64,000 nucleotides of DNA from Catalimonadaceae bacterium JC749 (lineage in GTDB: Bacteria > Bacteroidota > Bacteroidia > Cytophagales > Cyclobacteriaceae). Position 1 is the stretch's first letter; the number at the start of each line of letters is the position of its first letter. Below the pieces are notes generated by a model, which was not told the origin of the DNA, did no database searches, and worked only from the letters and a program-made list of their open reading frames with translations. The translations under genes and the position numbers were made by a program. The stretch lies in NCBI GenBank assembly GCA_021730635.1, contig JAJNNC010000001.1:806001-870000 (forward strand). Reading direction: 5' to 3'. Below, piece after piece: positions 9,258-17,397 of this stretch.

Positions 9258-9932
9258 ATGTTAAACTTTGCAGCCCCTACTCCTTCGCCAGCCATCAGGA
9301 TCAGTATTGTAGAGGAAAACGATACAATCAAAAAGAGTCTGGCAGTCATTATAGACAGTGCATATGGTTATCAAACGATGAGTACTTACCAGACGTGGCA
9401 TCAGCTCACTGAGCATTTTTTGAAAGAAAGAGCCCAGGTTATTATTGCCAGCATTTCCGAAGCTAATCGGAGATTACAACTCCATTTGGAAAAGAATATC
9501 CAACAATTTAAAAAGTTGTTTCCGGAAACAAAGATTTTAGTTTTTTCTGTATTTGAAGAAGAAAAAGATATTTTCCCTATCCTCAGAGCGGGTGCCGACG
9601 GTTATCTGGTAAAACAAACTTCTTATGCAGACCTGATAGAAGCCATTAAAGAAGTTCATACGGGAGGTGCCCCTTTGAGCTTTTCTGTAGCCCGAAAAAT
9701 AGTGAACTCTTTTCACAGAACTACCCACCCCTACCTGACCTCTCGTGAAGAAGAGGTGCTCCGACTGCTGGCCATGGGTAAAACCTATTCGCAGATAGCA
9801 CAAGACCTGTTTCTAAGCGGAGAAACCATCAAAACACATATAAAAAATATTTATACCAAACTGAATGTCCGAAGCAAATCGGAAGCCATACGGAAGGGAA
9901 TCAGAGCGGAAGCTTTTCCTATGGTCTTTTAA
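9258..9932 (+). CDS. LuxR/NarL-family response regulator with degenerate receiver
   Basis: The ATG at 9258 gives 224 residues and places 'AIRISIVEEN' twelve residues from the start, as in normal receivers; a TTG at 9195 would add 21 unconserved residues. The C-terminal third is a clear GerE/LuxR helix-turn-helix: 'LTSREEEVLRLLAMGKTYSQIA', then 'GETIKTHIKNIYTKLNVRSK'. The receiver keeps the acidic pocket (E-E-N), the conserved lysine ('GYLVKQ') and the 'ILRAGADGY' helix. The strand that should end in the phospho-accepting Asp reads 'VIIASISEAN', so the Asp appears lost and the usual MP loop is absent. It may act without phosphorylation. No histidine kinase is adjacent. Confidence 0.85.
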   Translation: MLNFAAPTPSPAIRISIVEENDTIKKSLAVIIDSAYGYQTMSTYQTWHQLTEHFLKERAQVIIASISEANRRLQLHLEKNIQQFKKLFPETKILVFSVFEEEKDIFPILRAGADGYLVKQTSYADLIEAIKEVHTGGAPLSFSVARKIVNSFHRTTHPYLTSREEEVLRLLAMGKTYSQIAQDLFLSGETIKTHIKNIYTKLNVRSKSEAIRKGIRAEAFPMVF

Positions 9933-10117
9933 GCAAGCTGATCATCACACCTGATAGCGCCTGTTTTGCTGTCCGCTATTAGCCATTTTTGTCCGAAGGC
10001 GAACAATTGCCTTTCTCAAAAAAGGCCTGAATTGCTTATCAAAGCTATTTTTCAAGCTGGCATACCTTTAGGATAAGGCTTACATCAAATTTAGAAGTTC
10101 ATTAAGTCTTTCCATAT

Positions 10118-10639
10118 ATGTATTACTATCGTCACATACTTTTTACCTTGCTTGTTAGCGGTTGCCTTACGCTGACTTCCTATGCTGCTCATATTGTTGT
10201 ATTGGGTAGTCATGACAGAGAAGAGGTGCAGCGGCAAATTCAGTTTTATGCTGACTTATTTGCCTTTGATTCTACTGTCAGCCTGCTGGTGACCTTTACC
10301 AAAGACATCCCTCAAAACTTAGCAGCCTTTACCCAATTTCAGGAAGCATCGGGAAGCAAACAGATTCACATCAAAATTCATAAATATACCAGCCCTTCAG
10401 AAGTAGGAATTACCCTGGCGCATGAGATGGTGCATGCCCGTCAGTTTGTACAGCAGGATCTTCAGCACAAGGGCGGTAATTTTTATGAGTGGAAAGGAAA
10501 AGACTTTACTAACATAAAGAAAATACCTTATAGGCAAAGAGGGTGGGAACAGGAAGCCCTTCAGCAAGCACATCGTCTTTATTACCAGTATAAAAAACAA
10601 AAACGGCAGGATGTGCTGATCGCAGGAAAAGTAAAGTAA
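10118..10639 (+). CDS. small secreted HExxH metallopeptidase-like protein
   Basis: 173 residues with an N-terminal signal peptide (hydrophobic residues ~5-22, cleavage probably after 'SYA'). The core has a zinc-protease helix 'ITLAHEMVHARQF' (HExxH, near residues 106-110) and a downstream 'RGWEQEALQQA' helix that could supply a Glu as third ligand, the arrangement of gluzincin-like minimal metallopeptidases. I do not recognise a named family. Location would be periplasmic or extracellular. It is monocistronic, with ~200-base gaps on both sides. Confidence 0.65.
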   Translation: MYYYRHILFTLLVSGCLTLTSYAAHIVVLGSHDREEVQRQIQFYADLFAFDSTVSLLVTFTKDIPQNLAAFTQFQEASGSKQIHIKIHKYTSPSEVGITLAHEMVHARQFVQQDLQHKGGNFYEWKGKDFTNIKKIPYRQRGWEQEALQQAHRLYYQYKKQKRQDVLIAGKVK

Positions 10640-10843
10640 ACCCCTATCCGAAAAACATGATAAATTTCTGAGTGCAGTAAATCATCTGTGCAGCGTATAC
10701 CTTTCGATATCTTACCCAGTAATTTACATTCCATGCAAACAATACAGACAAAGGTAAAGGCTCCCGAACTGCTGATTTCCTAACCTTTGATGACGAAGAG
10801 GAGTTAAATAAAAAATATATCATTACCTATTATACCCCTGATT

Positions 10844-11257
10844 ATGGAAGAAAAAGAATCTGTATTGAAGTTTCATACCCGTCGATGGATTAAACCGGAA
10901 GATCTGAATCCTAACGGTAGTTTGTTTGGAGGCAGTTTGTTGAAGTGGATAGATGAAGAAGCTGTAATTTATGCTATTATCCAACTGGAGAACCCCAAAG
11001 TAGTGACCCGCCATATGTCTGAAATCAATTTTCTAAGTTCTGCCAAACAGGGCGATATCATCGAATTGGGCATTGTGGCGACTAACTTTGGCCGTACCTC
11101 CCTTACTTTACGCTGTGAAGTAAGAAACAAGCTAACCCAACAGCCTATTCTGAATATAGACAAAATTGTATTTGTCAATCTAAATGAGCAAGGTGAACCT
11201 GCCCCCCATGGAAAAACAGAAATTACGTATGTCAAAGACAGAATTGCCAATAGATAG
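10844..11257 (+). CDS. acyl-CoA thioesterase, hotdog fold (YciA/BACH type)
   Basis: A 137-residue single hotdog domain. 'DLNPNGSLFGGSLLKWIDEEA' contains the N/GxxxGG...D active-site pattern of cytosolic acyl-CoA thioesterases of the YciA/BFIT/BACH group. It is followed by 'SEINFLSSAKQGDIIEL', which forms the substrate-tunnel strand. These enzymes hydrolyse acyl-CoA to free acid and CoA. There is no signal peptide, so it is cytoplasmic. No obvious operon partner. Confidence 0.88.
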   Translation: MEEKESVLKFHTRRWIKPEDLNPNGSLFGGSLLKWIDEEAVIYAIIQLENPKVVTRHMSEINFLSSAKQGDIIELGIVATNFGRTSLTLRCEVRNKLTQQPILNIDKIVFVNLNEQGEPAPHGKTEITYVKDRIANR

Positions 11258-11382
11258 CGTTCAGTAAGCAGCCATTGCGCATTCACAGAACGCTAGTACT
11301 TTGTACAGCACGAAGCCAGGCTGCAGCTTATTAGCATTAATCTGCTCCTTTTACTTTGAACATCCCTTTCTTCAGAAGTGCA

Positions 11383-11406
11383 TGAGCCAAAAAGCACCTT
11401 GGCTCA
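11383..11406. other. perfect 8-bp inverted repeat
   Basis: TGAGCCAA and TTGGCTCA separated by eight bases. No T-tract follows on either strand, so it is not a typical terminator. It lies 137 bp before the S9 peptidase start and may be an operator or an mRNA leader hairpin. Confidence 0.35.
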
Positions 11407-11542
11407 AGACATTACAGACGCTTGTCTCATTATCAATTCATGAATGTTTGTCAGCCCCCTGGAATTTAACACGGATAAAGTTTATCAGAAAGTAATGAAA
11501 TCCATTAGCTTTACACTGAATTGATTTTAAGTATTTGCATTT

Positions 11543-13948
11543 ATGACTCATTCAGTATTGACACAAAAGAACCTGGGCTATCAAACACCTCCTTCAGCAA
11601 TAGCAGATTTAGCCAATGCCCCTCAGACACCCCTGGTCAGTGTCAATAACCAGGGTGACTGGATGCTGATATTAGAACGTCCGGGATATCCTACTATTGA
11701 GGAATTGGCGCAGCCGGAACTTAAGCTGGCTGGTATCCGCATCAATCCGCAAGTCAATGGTACCAGTCGTACTTTCTATTTTACACACTTAAAGATCAAA
11801 AGACTGCAAGAAAAACAGGAATATCCTATAACAGGCTTGCCGGAAGGAGCCCGTATTGAAAATGTAAGCTGGTCTCCCAATGGACAAAGTATCGCCTTTA
11901 CCCTAACCGAAACAGAGGGAATAGCCCTGTGGATCGCGCATCTGAACGACCGCCAGGCACAAAAAATAACATCCGCCATCATCAACGATGCTATGCCAGG
12001 CCTTCCTTATAATTGGTTATCAGACAGCAAAACAATTATTTTCAAAGCGATCAATGAAAATAGAGGAAAGGTACCTGAAAAATCTTTAGTGCCTGCAGGC
12101 CCTGTGATACAGGAGTCTACCGGCAAAAAATCACCGGCCCGAACCTATCAGGATTTGCTGGAAAATACATACGACGAAGCACTGTTTGAGTATTACTGTA
12201 CCTCCCAATTAGTATCTGTTAATCTGGCAACCCAAGAACAGCAGCAGTTTGGTGTCGCCGGCATCATCGACGAAGTATCTCCTTCTCCTGATGGTAACTA
12301 TATACTGGTTACTACTATTCACCAACCTTATTCTTACTTCGTTCCCTATCAGCGGTTTCCTATGCGGGCAGAGATTTGGAACAGAAAAGGGCGGTTGATA
12401 CAAACTGTAGCCGATCTTCCGCTGGCGGATACTATTTCTGTAAGTTTTGGTGCCGTACGGGAAGGTCCCCGCGAATTTTCCTGGAGAGCCGATCAACCTG
12501 CCACCCTCTATTGGGTGGAAGCCCAGGATGGCGGTGACCCCAACAGGGCAGCGGAAACCCGAGATCAGCTTTTTTATATACAGGCACCCTTTGAAGGCAA
12601 AAAACAGGAAAGTATCCGTTTCTCCCTTCGGTTGAGCGGAGTACTCTGGGGCCATGCCGACTTGGCGATTACCTATGAATGGTGGTGGAACAACAGGAAA
12701 TTAATCACCAGCGCCTTTCATCCGGAAAAAGGGGACAAGAAAATTCTTTTCGATCGTTCCTTTGAAGATCGCTATAACAATCCCGGCACCTTTGAAACGC
12801 AAGCCAATGTATTTGGAAGGCGGGTATTGCTTACAGATAAGAATCATCAGATGCTCTACCTGAAAGGGGATGGTGCTTCCCCGGAAGGGAATCGTCCATT
12901 TGTAGACGAACTCAACTTGTCGACACTGGAAACCAAGCGGCTATGGCAATCAGAAGCTCCTTATTATGAGTCTCCGATCCAAGTGCTGGATATCGAGAAG
13001 CAACATATACTAACCCGTAGAGAGTCTAAAGCTGAACCGCCTAACTATTATGTACGAGACCTTTCTGCAAATGAACTGATTCCTCTGACCAGTTTTCCTC
13101 ATCCTTATCCTGAGTTGAAAGGCGTAGAAAAGCAGGTTGTTCGATACCAAAGAAAAGATGGGGTCGCTTTGCAGGGAAATCTGTATGTACCCAGAGGTTT
13201 TAAAGAAGGAGATCCACCATTGCCTGCGTTGCTATGGGCTTATCCCAATGAATTCAAAAGCGCCGATGCTGCTAGCCAGGTAGCGGGCTCTCCCTATGAG
13301 TTTATCCGCATCGGCTGGCCTTCTCCTTTATTCTGGGTCACCCGGGGGTACGCGGTGCTGGATAATCCCAGCATGCCTATTGTAGCAGCAGATGATCGGG
13401 AACCCAACGATACTTTCACGGAGCAGTTGGTAAGCAATGCCGCTGCCGCCATTGACAAGCTGGCTGAGTTGGGGGTTGCCGACAGAAACAGAATAGCGGT
13501 AGGCGGGCATTCCTATGGTGCCTTCATGACAGCCAATCTGTTAGCACATTCTGATTTGTTTGCAGCGGGTATTGCCCGGAGTGGTGCTTATAATCGCACG
13601 CTGACTCCTTTTGGATTTCAAGCGGAAGAACGTACCCTTTGGGAAGCCCCAGAGGTGTATCAAGCGATGTCGCCCTTCATGCATGCCGACAAAATCAAAG
13701 TTCCTATTTTATTCATTCATGGTGAGGCTGACAACAATGCCGGCACCTTTCCCCTACAAAGTCAGCGTTTCTATCAGGCGATCAAGGGATTGGGAGGTAT
13801 TACCCGCCTGGTGATGCTCCCCCATGAAAGCCACGGATATCAGGCAAAGGAATCTATTCTGCATATGCTCTGGGAAATGGATCAATGGCTGGAGAAATAT
13901 GTTAAGCATAAAGAAGGCATAACAGACGTTCATTCTGAGAAAGGATAA
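11543..13948 (+). CDS. S9 family serine peptidase, glutamyl-endopeptidase-like (S9D)
   Basis: 801 residues: an N-terminal seven-bladed beta-propeller region (about 30-530) followed by an alpha/beta-hydrolase domain. The catalytic triad is visible: Ser657 in 'GGHSYGAF', Asp730 in 'HGEADNNAG' and His764 in 'LPHESHGY'. The segments 'ARSGAYNRTLTPFGFQAEERTLWEA' (quoted in part: 'GAYNRTLTPFGF') and 'MLPHESHGY' closely resemble chloroplast glutamyl endopeptidase (S9D) rather than dipeptidyl peptidase IV or prolyl oligopeptidase. There is no signal peptide, so the enzyme should be cytoplasmic and cleave short peptides or disordered stretches after acidic residues. The aldehyde dehydrogenase gene follows 66 bp downstream and may be co-transcribed. 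Confidence 0.88.
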   Translation: MTHSVLTQKNLGYQTPPSAIADLANAPQTPLVSVNNQGDWMLILERPGYPTIEELAQPELKLAGIRINPQVNGTSRTFYFTHLKIKRLQEKQEYPITGLPEGARIENVSWSPNGQSIAFTLTETEGIALWIAHLNDRQAQKITSAIINDAMPGLPYNWLSDSKTIIFKAINENRGKVPEKSLVPAGPVIQESTGKKSPARTYQDLLENTYDEALFEYYCTSQLVSVNLATQEQQQFGVAGIIDEVSPSPDGNYILVTTIHQPYSYFVPYQRFPMRAEIWNRKGRLIQTVADLPLADTISVSFGAVREGPREFSWRADQPATLYWVEAQDGGDPNRAAETRDQLFYIQAPFEGKKQESIRFSLRLSGVLWGHADLAITYEWWWNNRKLITSAFHPEKGDKKILFDRSFEDRYNNPGTFETQANVFGRRVLLTDKNHQMLYLKGDGASPEGNRPFVDELNLSTLETKRLWQSEAPYYESPIQVLDIEKQHILTRRESKAEPPNYYVRDLSANELIPLTSFPHPYPELKGVEKQVVRYQRKDGVALQGNLYVPRGFKEGDPPLPALLWAYPNEFKSADAASQVAGSPYEFIRIGWPSPLFWVTRGYAVLDNPSMPIVAADDREPNDTFTEQLVSNAAAAIDKLAELGVADRNRIAVGGHSYGAFMTANLLAHSDLFAAGIARSGAYNRTLTPFGFQAEERTLWEAPEVYQAMSPFMHADKIKVPILFIHGEADNNAGTFPLQSQRFYQAIKGLGGITRLVMLPHESHGYQAKESILHMLWEMDQWLEKYVKHKEGITDVHSEKG

Positions 13949-14014
13949 ACCAATATAGCAGGATTTAGCCTTTGGTTACTATGAAATGATATTGATTAAT
14001 AAAAATTACCGCTT

Positions 14015-15580
14015 ATGGCAGTTACACAAACATTAACGCAGGAAATACAGCAGATCTTAGAAAAGCTAAGCATCAAAGAAGAGAATCCTTCCTACAGCAC
14101 CGGACAGCAGTTTGGCAGCACCCATGAGGGAAGTGAGGCGAAAGAAATTTTTTCACCCGTAGATGGGGCGCTGATAGCCAATGTGAAAATGGCCGATGAA
14201 GCCGCTTACCATAAGGTGATTGAGCAGGCGCAGCAGGCTTTTGAGACCTGGCGGATGGTGCCAGCGCCCAGGCGGGGAGAAATTGTCCGGCAGATTGGCC
14301 AGAAACTGCGGGAATATAAAGAGCCCCTAGGAAAACTGGTAACGTACGAAATGGGCAAAATCTATCAGGAAGGTCTGGGAGAAGTACAGGAAATGATAGA
14401 CATCTGTGATTTTGCTGTAGGGCAATCGAGGCAATTGTACGGATTCACTATGCACTCTGAACGTCCCAGTCATCGCATGTACGACCAGTATCATCCTTTG
14501 GGTATTGTAGGCATTATTTCCGCCTTTAATTTTCCGGTGGCTGTTTGGTCGTGGAATGCCATGCTTGCTGCTGTTTGTGGGAACGTGTGTGTCTGGAAGC
14601 CTTCTGAGAAAACACCCCTTACGGCTATCGCCTGCCAGCATATTGTGGCGCAGGTGTTGCAGGAGAACAACCTTCCGGAAGGTATTTTTAACCTAATCAT
14701 AGGCGATGCCAAGATAGGTGCGCTAATGTCGAATGACCGCCGTATCCCACTCATATCAGCTACCGGATCTACCCGTATGGGTAAAAAAGTAGGAGAAGCA
14801 GTAGGTGCTCGTTTAGGCAGATCATTGCTGGAGTTAGGGGGCAACAATGCCATTATTCTTACAGAGAATGCCAATCTTGAGATGGCCATTCGGGCGACTG
14901 TCTTTGGAGCGGTTGGCACCTGTGGCCAGCGATGCACTTCTACCCGACGCCTGATTGTTCATGAGAATGTCTATGAAGAAGTAAAGAACCGTTTGCTTAA
15001 AATCTATCCCAATTTGCCAATCGGTAATCCATTAGATGAAAAAATCTTGGTAGGTCCCCTGATCGACCAGCAGGCGGCAGAAAACTTTACAGCCGCTCTG
15101 CAAAAAGTACAGCAAGAAGGCGGAAGACTGTTAACAGGCGGTGAGATACTACAGGGAGAAGCCTATCGGGGTGGGCACTATGTGACACCAGCGATTGTGG
15201 AGGCAGAAGCACACTACGAAACGGTGCAGGAAGAAACATTTGCTCCTATTTTATATCTGATTCGCTATCAGGGAAGTGTAGAAGAAGCAATCCAACTGCA
15301 CAACGCGGTCAGCCAGGGACTTTCTTCAGCTATCTTTACAACCAATATGCTGGAGGCAGAGACCTTCTTATCGCACCGGGGTTCAGACTGCGGCATTGCC
15401 AATGTAAATATTGGTACTTCAGGCGCTGAGATTGGAGGCGCTTTTGGCGGAGAAAAAGATACCGGGGGTGGCCGTGAGTCTGGTTCTGATGCCTGGAAAG
15501 TGTATATGCGGCGACAGACCAACACGATCAATTATAGCACAGCCCTTCCACTGGCACAAGGTATTAAATTTGAATTCTAA
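14015..15580 (+). CDS. amaB: L-2-aminoadipate-6-semialdehyde dehydrogenase, ALDH7 family
   Basis: A 521-residue NAD-dependent aldehyde dehydrogenase. It has the general-base Glu273 in 'ELGGNNAI', the nucleophile Cys307 in 'CGQRCTSTRR', and the ALDH7-specific context 'GSTRMGKKVGEAVGARLGRSLLELG'-like region (quoted in part: 'GSTRMGKKVG') and 'GEKDTGGGRESGSDAWK'. The family (antiquitin, AmaB) oxidises aminoadipate semialdehyde or its cyclic form piperideine-6-carboxylate to 2-aminoadipate. Genes for both saccharopine dehydrogenases and for HglS lie within 7 kb, which supports a role in lysine catabolism. No signal peptide, so cytoplasmic. A GC-rich hairpin follows the stop. Confidence 0.9.
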   Translation: MAVTQTLTQEIQQILEKLSIKEENPSYSTGQQFGSTHEGSEAKEIFSPVDGALIANVKMADEAAYHKVIEQAQQAFETWRMVPAPRRGEIVRQIGQKLREYKEPLGKLVTYEMGKIYQEGLGEVQEMIDICDFAVGQSRQLYGFTMHSERPSHRMYDQYHPLGIVGIISAFNFPVAVWSWNAMLAAVCGNVCVWKPSEKTPLTAIACQHIVAQVLQENNLPEGIFNLIIGDAKIGALMSNDRRIPLISATGSTRMGKKVGEAVGARLGRSLLELGGNNAIILTENANLEMAIRATVFGAVGTCGQRCTSTRRLIVHENVYEEVKNRLLKIYPNLPIGNPLDEKILVGPLIDQQAAENFTAALQKVQQEGGRLLTGGEILQGEAYRGGHYVTPAIVEAEAHYETVQEETFAPILYLIRYQGSVEEAIQLHNAVSQGLSSAIFTTNMLEAETFLSHRGSDCGIANVNIGTSGAEIGGAFGGEKDTGGGRESGSDAWKVYMRRQTNTINYSTALPLAQGIKFEF

Positions 15581-15590
15581 GCCTTGTCAG

Positions 15591-15628
15591 CCGCAGCTGG
15601 CGGACTTCTTTAAATATCCGCCCTGCGG
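15591..15628. other. GC-rich 3'-UTR hairpin (REP-like)
   Basis: Arms CCGCAGctGGCGGA and TCCGCCCTGCGG pair over 12 bp with a two-base bulge. Outer GCCT/AGGC pairs may extend it to about 15581-15640. It lies 10 bp after the aldehyde dehydrogenase stop and has no T-tract, so it may stabilise the mRNA end or be a dispersed palindromic repeat rather than an intrinsic terminator. Confidence 0.5.
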
Positions 15629-15701
15629 AGCCGTTCAGGCAAAATATCGCTGAATTTTTTTGCAAAAATTCCAGAAATTTAAGGGGTTTTATATACTTAA
15701 A

Positions 15702-15739
15702 TTAAGAATTTTTTCTTAAATTGTACTTAAAAAAAGTAC
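15702..15739. promoter_or_regulatory. paired AT-rich dyads upstream of SRPBCC gene
   Basis: Two adjacent perfect inverted repeats: TTAAGAA-tttt-TTCTTAA (15702-15719) and GTACTT-aaaaa-AAGTAC (15723-15739). The second ends five bases before the start codon at 15745. TACTTAA also occurs at 15694 and 15724. This looks like a repressor operator array or a structured leader; no regulator is assigned. Confidence 0.4.
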
Positions 15740-15744
15740 TAACC

Positions 15745-16275
15745 ATGAAGTTACTCAAAACTATCTTCCTGGGACTGGTTACAGCGGTTAGCTTGGTCCT
15801 GTTAATTGCCCGTTTACTACCCTCTACCTATCATGTAGAGCGTTCTATCGTCATTTACGAACCTGCCAGTCAGGTCTATCCACAGGTGAGCAATTTGAAG
15901 AATTGGGCCCACTGGAACCCTTGGACCACCACAGACCCCACCGCCAAAAATTTTATCAATGGATCAGGTAAGGACATTGGCTCAAGTTGGTCTTGGGAAG
16001 GCAAGAAGATAGGAACGGGTAGTCTGACACTGCACCGCTTACGGGAAAACAGGCTGGTACATTCTCATCTGGTATTCAAAGAACCTCAAACCATGGAAGC
16101 AGAAAACATTTGGAGATTTGAACCTGTGCCGGAAGGTACCCGGGTCATCTGGTACAATGAAGGGAAACTGGATTACCCAGTAGGAAGGATATTTGGCCTT
16201 TTCCTAGACAATATATTAGGCCCAGATTTTGAGAAAGGGCTCACCAATCTTAAACAACTATCAGAAAATTCTTAA
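15745..16275 (+). CDS. membrane-anchored SRPBCC/polyketide-cyclase-like protein
   Basis: The start at 15745 gives 176 residues; the upstream TTG frame adds eight residues that overlap the operator-like dyads. Residues ~5-25 form one membrane anchor or uncleaved signal. The rest is a START/SRPBCC helix-grip domain ('ERSIVIYEPASQVYPQVSNLKNWAHWNPW', in part 'NLKNWAHWNPW'), the pattern of polyketide_cyc2 proteins that bind hydrophobic ligands. No catalytic residues can be assigned. It sits between the lysine-catabolic genes amaB and hglS but has its own leader and terminator, so a metabolic link is doubtful. Confidence 0.8.
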   Translation: MKLLKTIFLGLVTAVSLVLLIARLLPSTYHVERSIVIYEPASQVYPQVSNLKNWAHWNPWTTTDPTAKNFINGSGKDIGSSWSWEGKKIGTGSLTLHRLRENRLVHSHLVFKEPQTMEAENIWRFEPVPEGTRVIWYNEGKLDYPVGRIFGLFLDNILGPDFEKGLTNLKQLSENS

Positions 16276-16346
16276 AGTGAAACAGGTTAAAAAAGTTATT
16301 TTAAGGAAATACAAAATTAGCAACTCTTTTATTGACAGATCCTAAT

Positions 16347-16379
16347 AAAAAAAGCCCGGCTACAGGCCAGGCTTTTTTT
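16347..16379. terminator. bidirectional intrinsic terminator
   Basis: The stem AAAAAAGCCCGGC pairs with GCCAGGCTTTTTT around a short loop, with a single C-A mismatch and T-tracts on both strands. It separates the convergent SRPBCC gene (ends 16275) and hglS (ends 16457). Confidence 0.9.
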
Positions 16380-16456
16380 CATTTTTATATTAATCAACCA
16401 CAAAAAGAAATTAAATTTTTTGAAGATAATACTTCTTCTACCAGATAAACAAAAAT

Positions 16457-17263
16457 TTATTGACTTTTGTCTGTACTTTCGAAAATTTTATCTGCAGAAG
16501 TTGCTACAAACCCCTGATATAACTTACCATTGGGTAGTGAATACCGCTGAGCGAACTCATAATAACAAGCCGGCACCTTATGTTTCCCATCCGTAAAATC
16601 TACTTCCACCGTATCAGCCAGGGTAGAAGATTGCTCCAGGTATACCTCTTTTGAACCCTTCACTTCGCCCCCACTGTCGTTTAATTTAAAACCATATTGT
16701 TTTATAAATTCATTCACCTCCCTGATATCTTTCAGACTGGTTAACGTATTAACGAATACGGTAAAGTGATTGGGCCGGTAACCATGTGCAGCCATCCAGG
16801 CAGCGTACTCGCTTTTCTCTCTCAGTTTTTCGTAAGCTTCATAACTCACTTCCCAGGGACGTCCCAAAGAACAGAAATCATACTGTTGAGGTAGGCCTTC
16901 GGGGATCTGCTCGATAAGATTATTAACTACAGATTGCAATTCTTTATCAAATTCTTCCAGTTTCAGTTCGCTGATAAATATTTTAGGCATTTGCTCATCG
17001 GGATGCTCAAAATGTTTAGCATAGAGCTTTTTGTCGGGGAAATGGTAATCCTGCCGGTATTCGTAACCACCTTCTACAAAAGGCCTGGCTAACACCTCTA
17101 TGTTTACTTTCGGATGATTGAAAGTACGAAGCGCTATATGGTCATTTTGTACTTGGTCACCTCTCTCTATGAATAAAGTATAGATTTTCAAAGCTTGTGG
17201 ATTCATGCTTGTATAATCTTTCCACATCTTGTCCAGTAACTCAGGTAATGTTGTAATATTCAT
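16457..17263 (-). CDS. hglS: 2-oxoadipate dioxygenase/decarboxylase, DUF1338
   Basis: A 268-residue DUF1338 protein of the HglS/YdcJ/FLO7 family. Characterised members are Fe(II) enzymes that convert 2-oxoadipate to D-2-hydroxyglutarate, releasing CO2. The metal ligands expected from the family are visible: His42 in 'NDHIALRTF', His166 in 'RPNHFTVF' and Glu236 in 'ACYYEFAQRY'. The substrate arginine follows the first His at +4 (Arg46). It is shorter than the ~460-residue proteobacterial enzymes. Location cytoplasmic. Its presence with ALDH7 and two saccharopine dehydrogenases points to the last steps of lysine degradation. Divergent from the outer-membrane protein at 17398. Confidence 0.85.
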   Translation of the reverse strand: MNITTLPELLDKMWKDYTSMNPQALKIYTLFIERGDQVQNDHIALRTFNHPKVNIEVLARPFVEGGYEYRQDYHFPDKKLYAKHFEHPDEQMPKIFISELKLEEFDKELQSVVNNLIEQIPEGLPQQYDFCSLGRPWEVSYEAYEKLREKSEYAAWMAAHGYRPNHFTVFVNTLTSLKDIREVNEFIKQYGFKLNDSGGEVKGSKEVYLEQSSTLADTVEVDFTDGKHKVPACYYEFAQRYSLPNGKLYQGFVATSADKIFESTDKSQ

Positions 17264-17351
17264 AATCTCTACATTTTAATGGCACTTATCAATATTATAT
17301 ACATACGTAAGGAAGCCTTTTATTGGTATCAGGGTAAAATATGATCGCTGT

Positions 17352-17359
17352 TAACTTTG
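17352..17359 (+). promoter_or_regulatory. candidate Bacteroidetes -7 element
   Basis: TAACTTTG fits the TAnnTTTG consensus of the Bacteroidetes primary sigma factor, 38 bp before the start of the outer-membrane protein gene. I see no good TTTG -33 element at normal spacing. Confidence 0.35.
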
Positions 17360-17397
17360 GATTAGTAAAAGTACAAGAAATTTGACGAACAGCGACG

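Noticed and set aside
10719-10895. Open frame before the thioesterase with an acidic, protein-like translation
   Set aside because: It has no ATG, GTG or TTG start before the thioesterase start and ends inside that gene; half of it is the shadow of the real gene.
11301-11495. 64-codon plus frame upstream of the S9 peptidase
   Set aside because: Composition is not protein-like, no start context, and it spans an inverted repeat.
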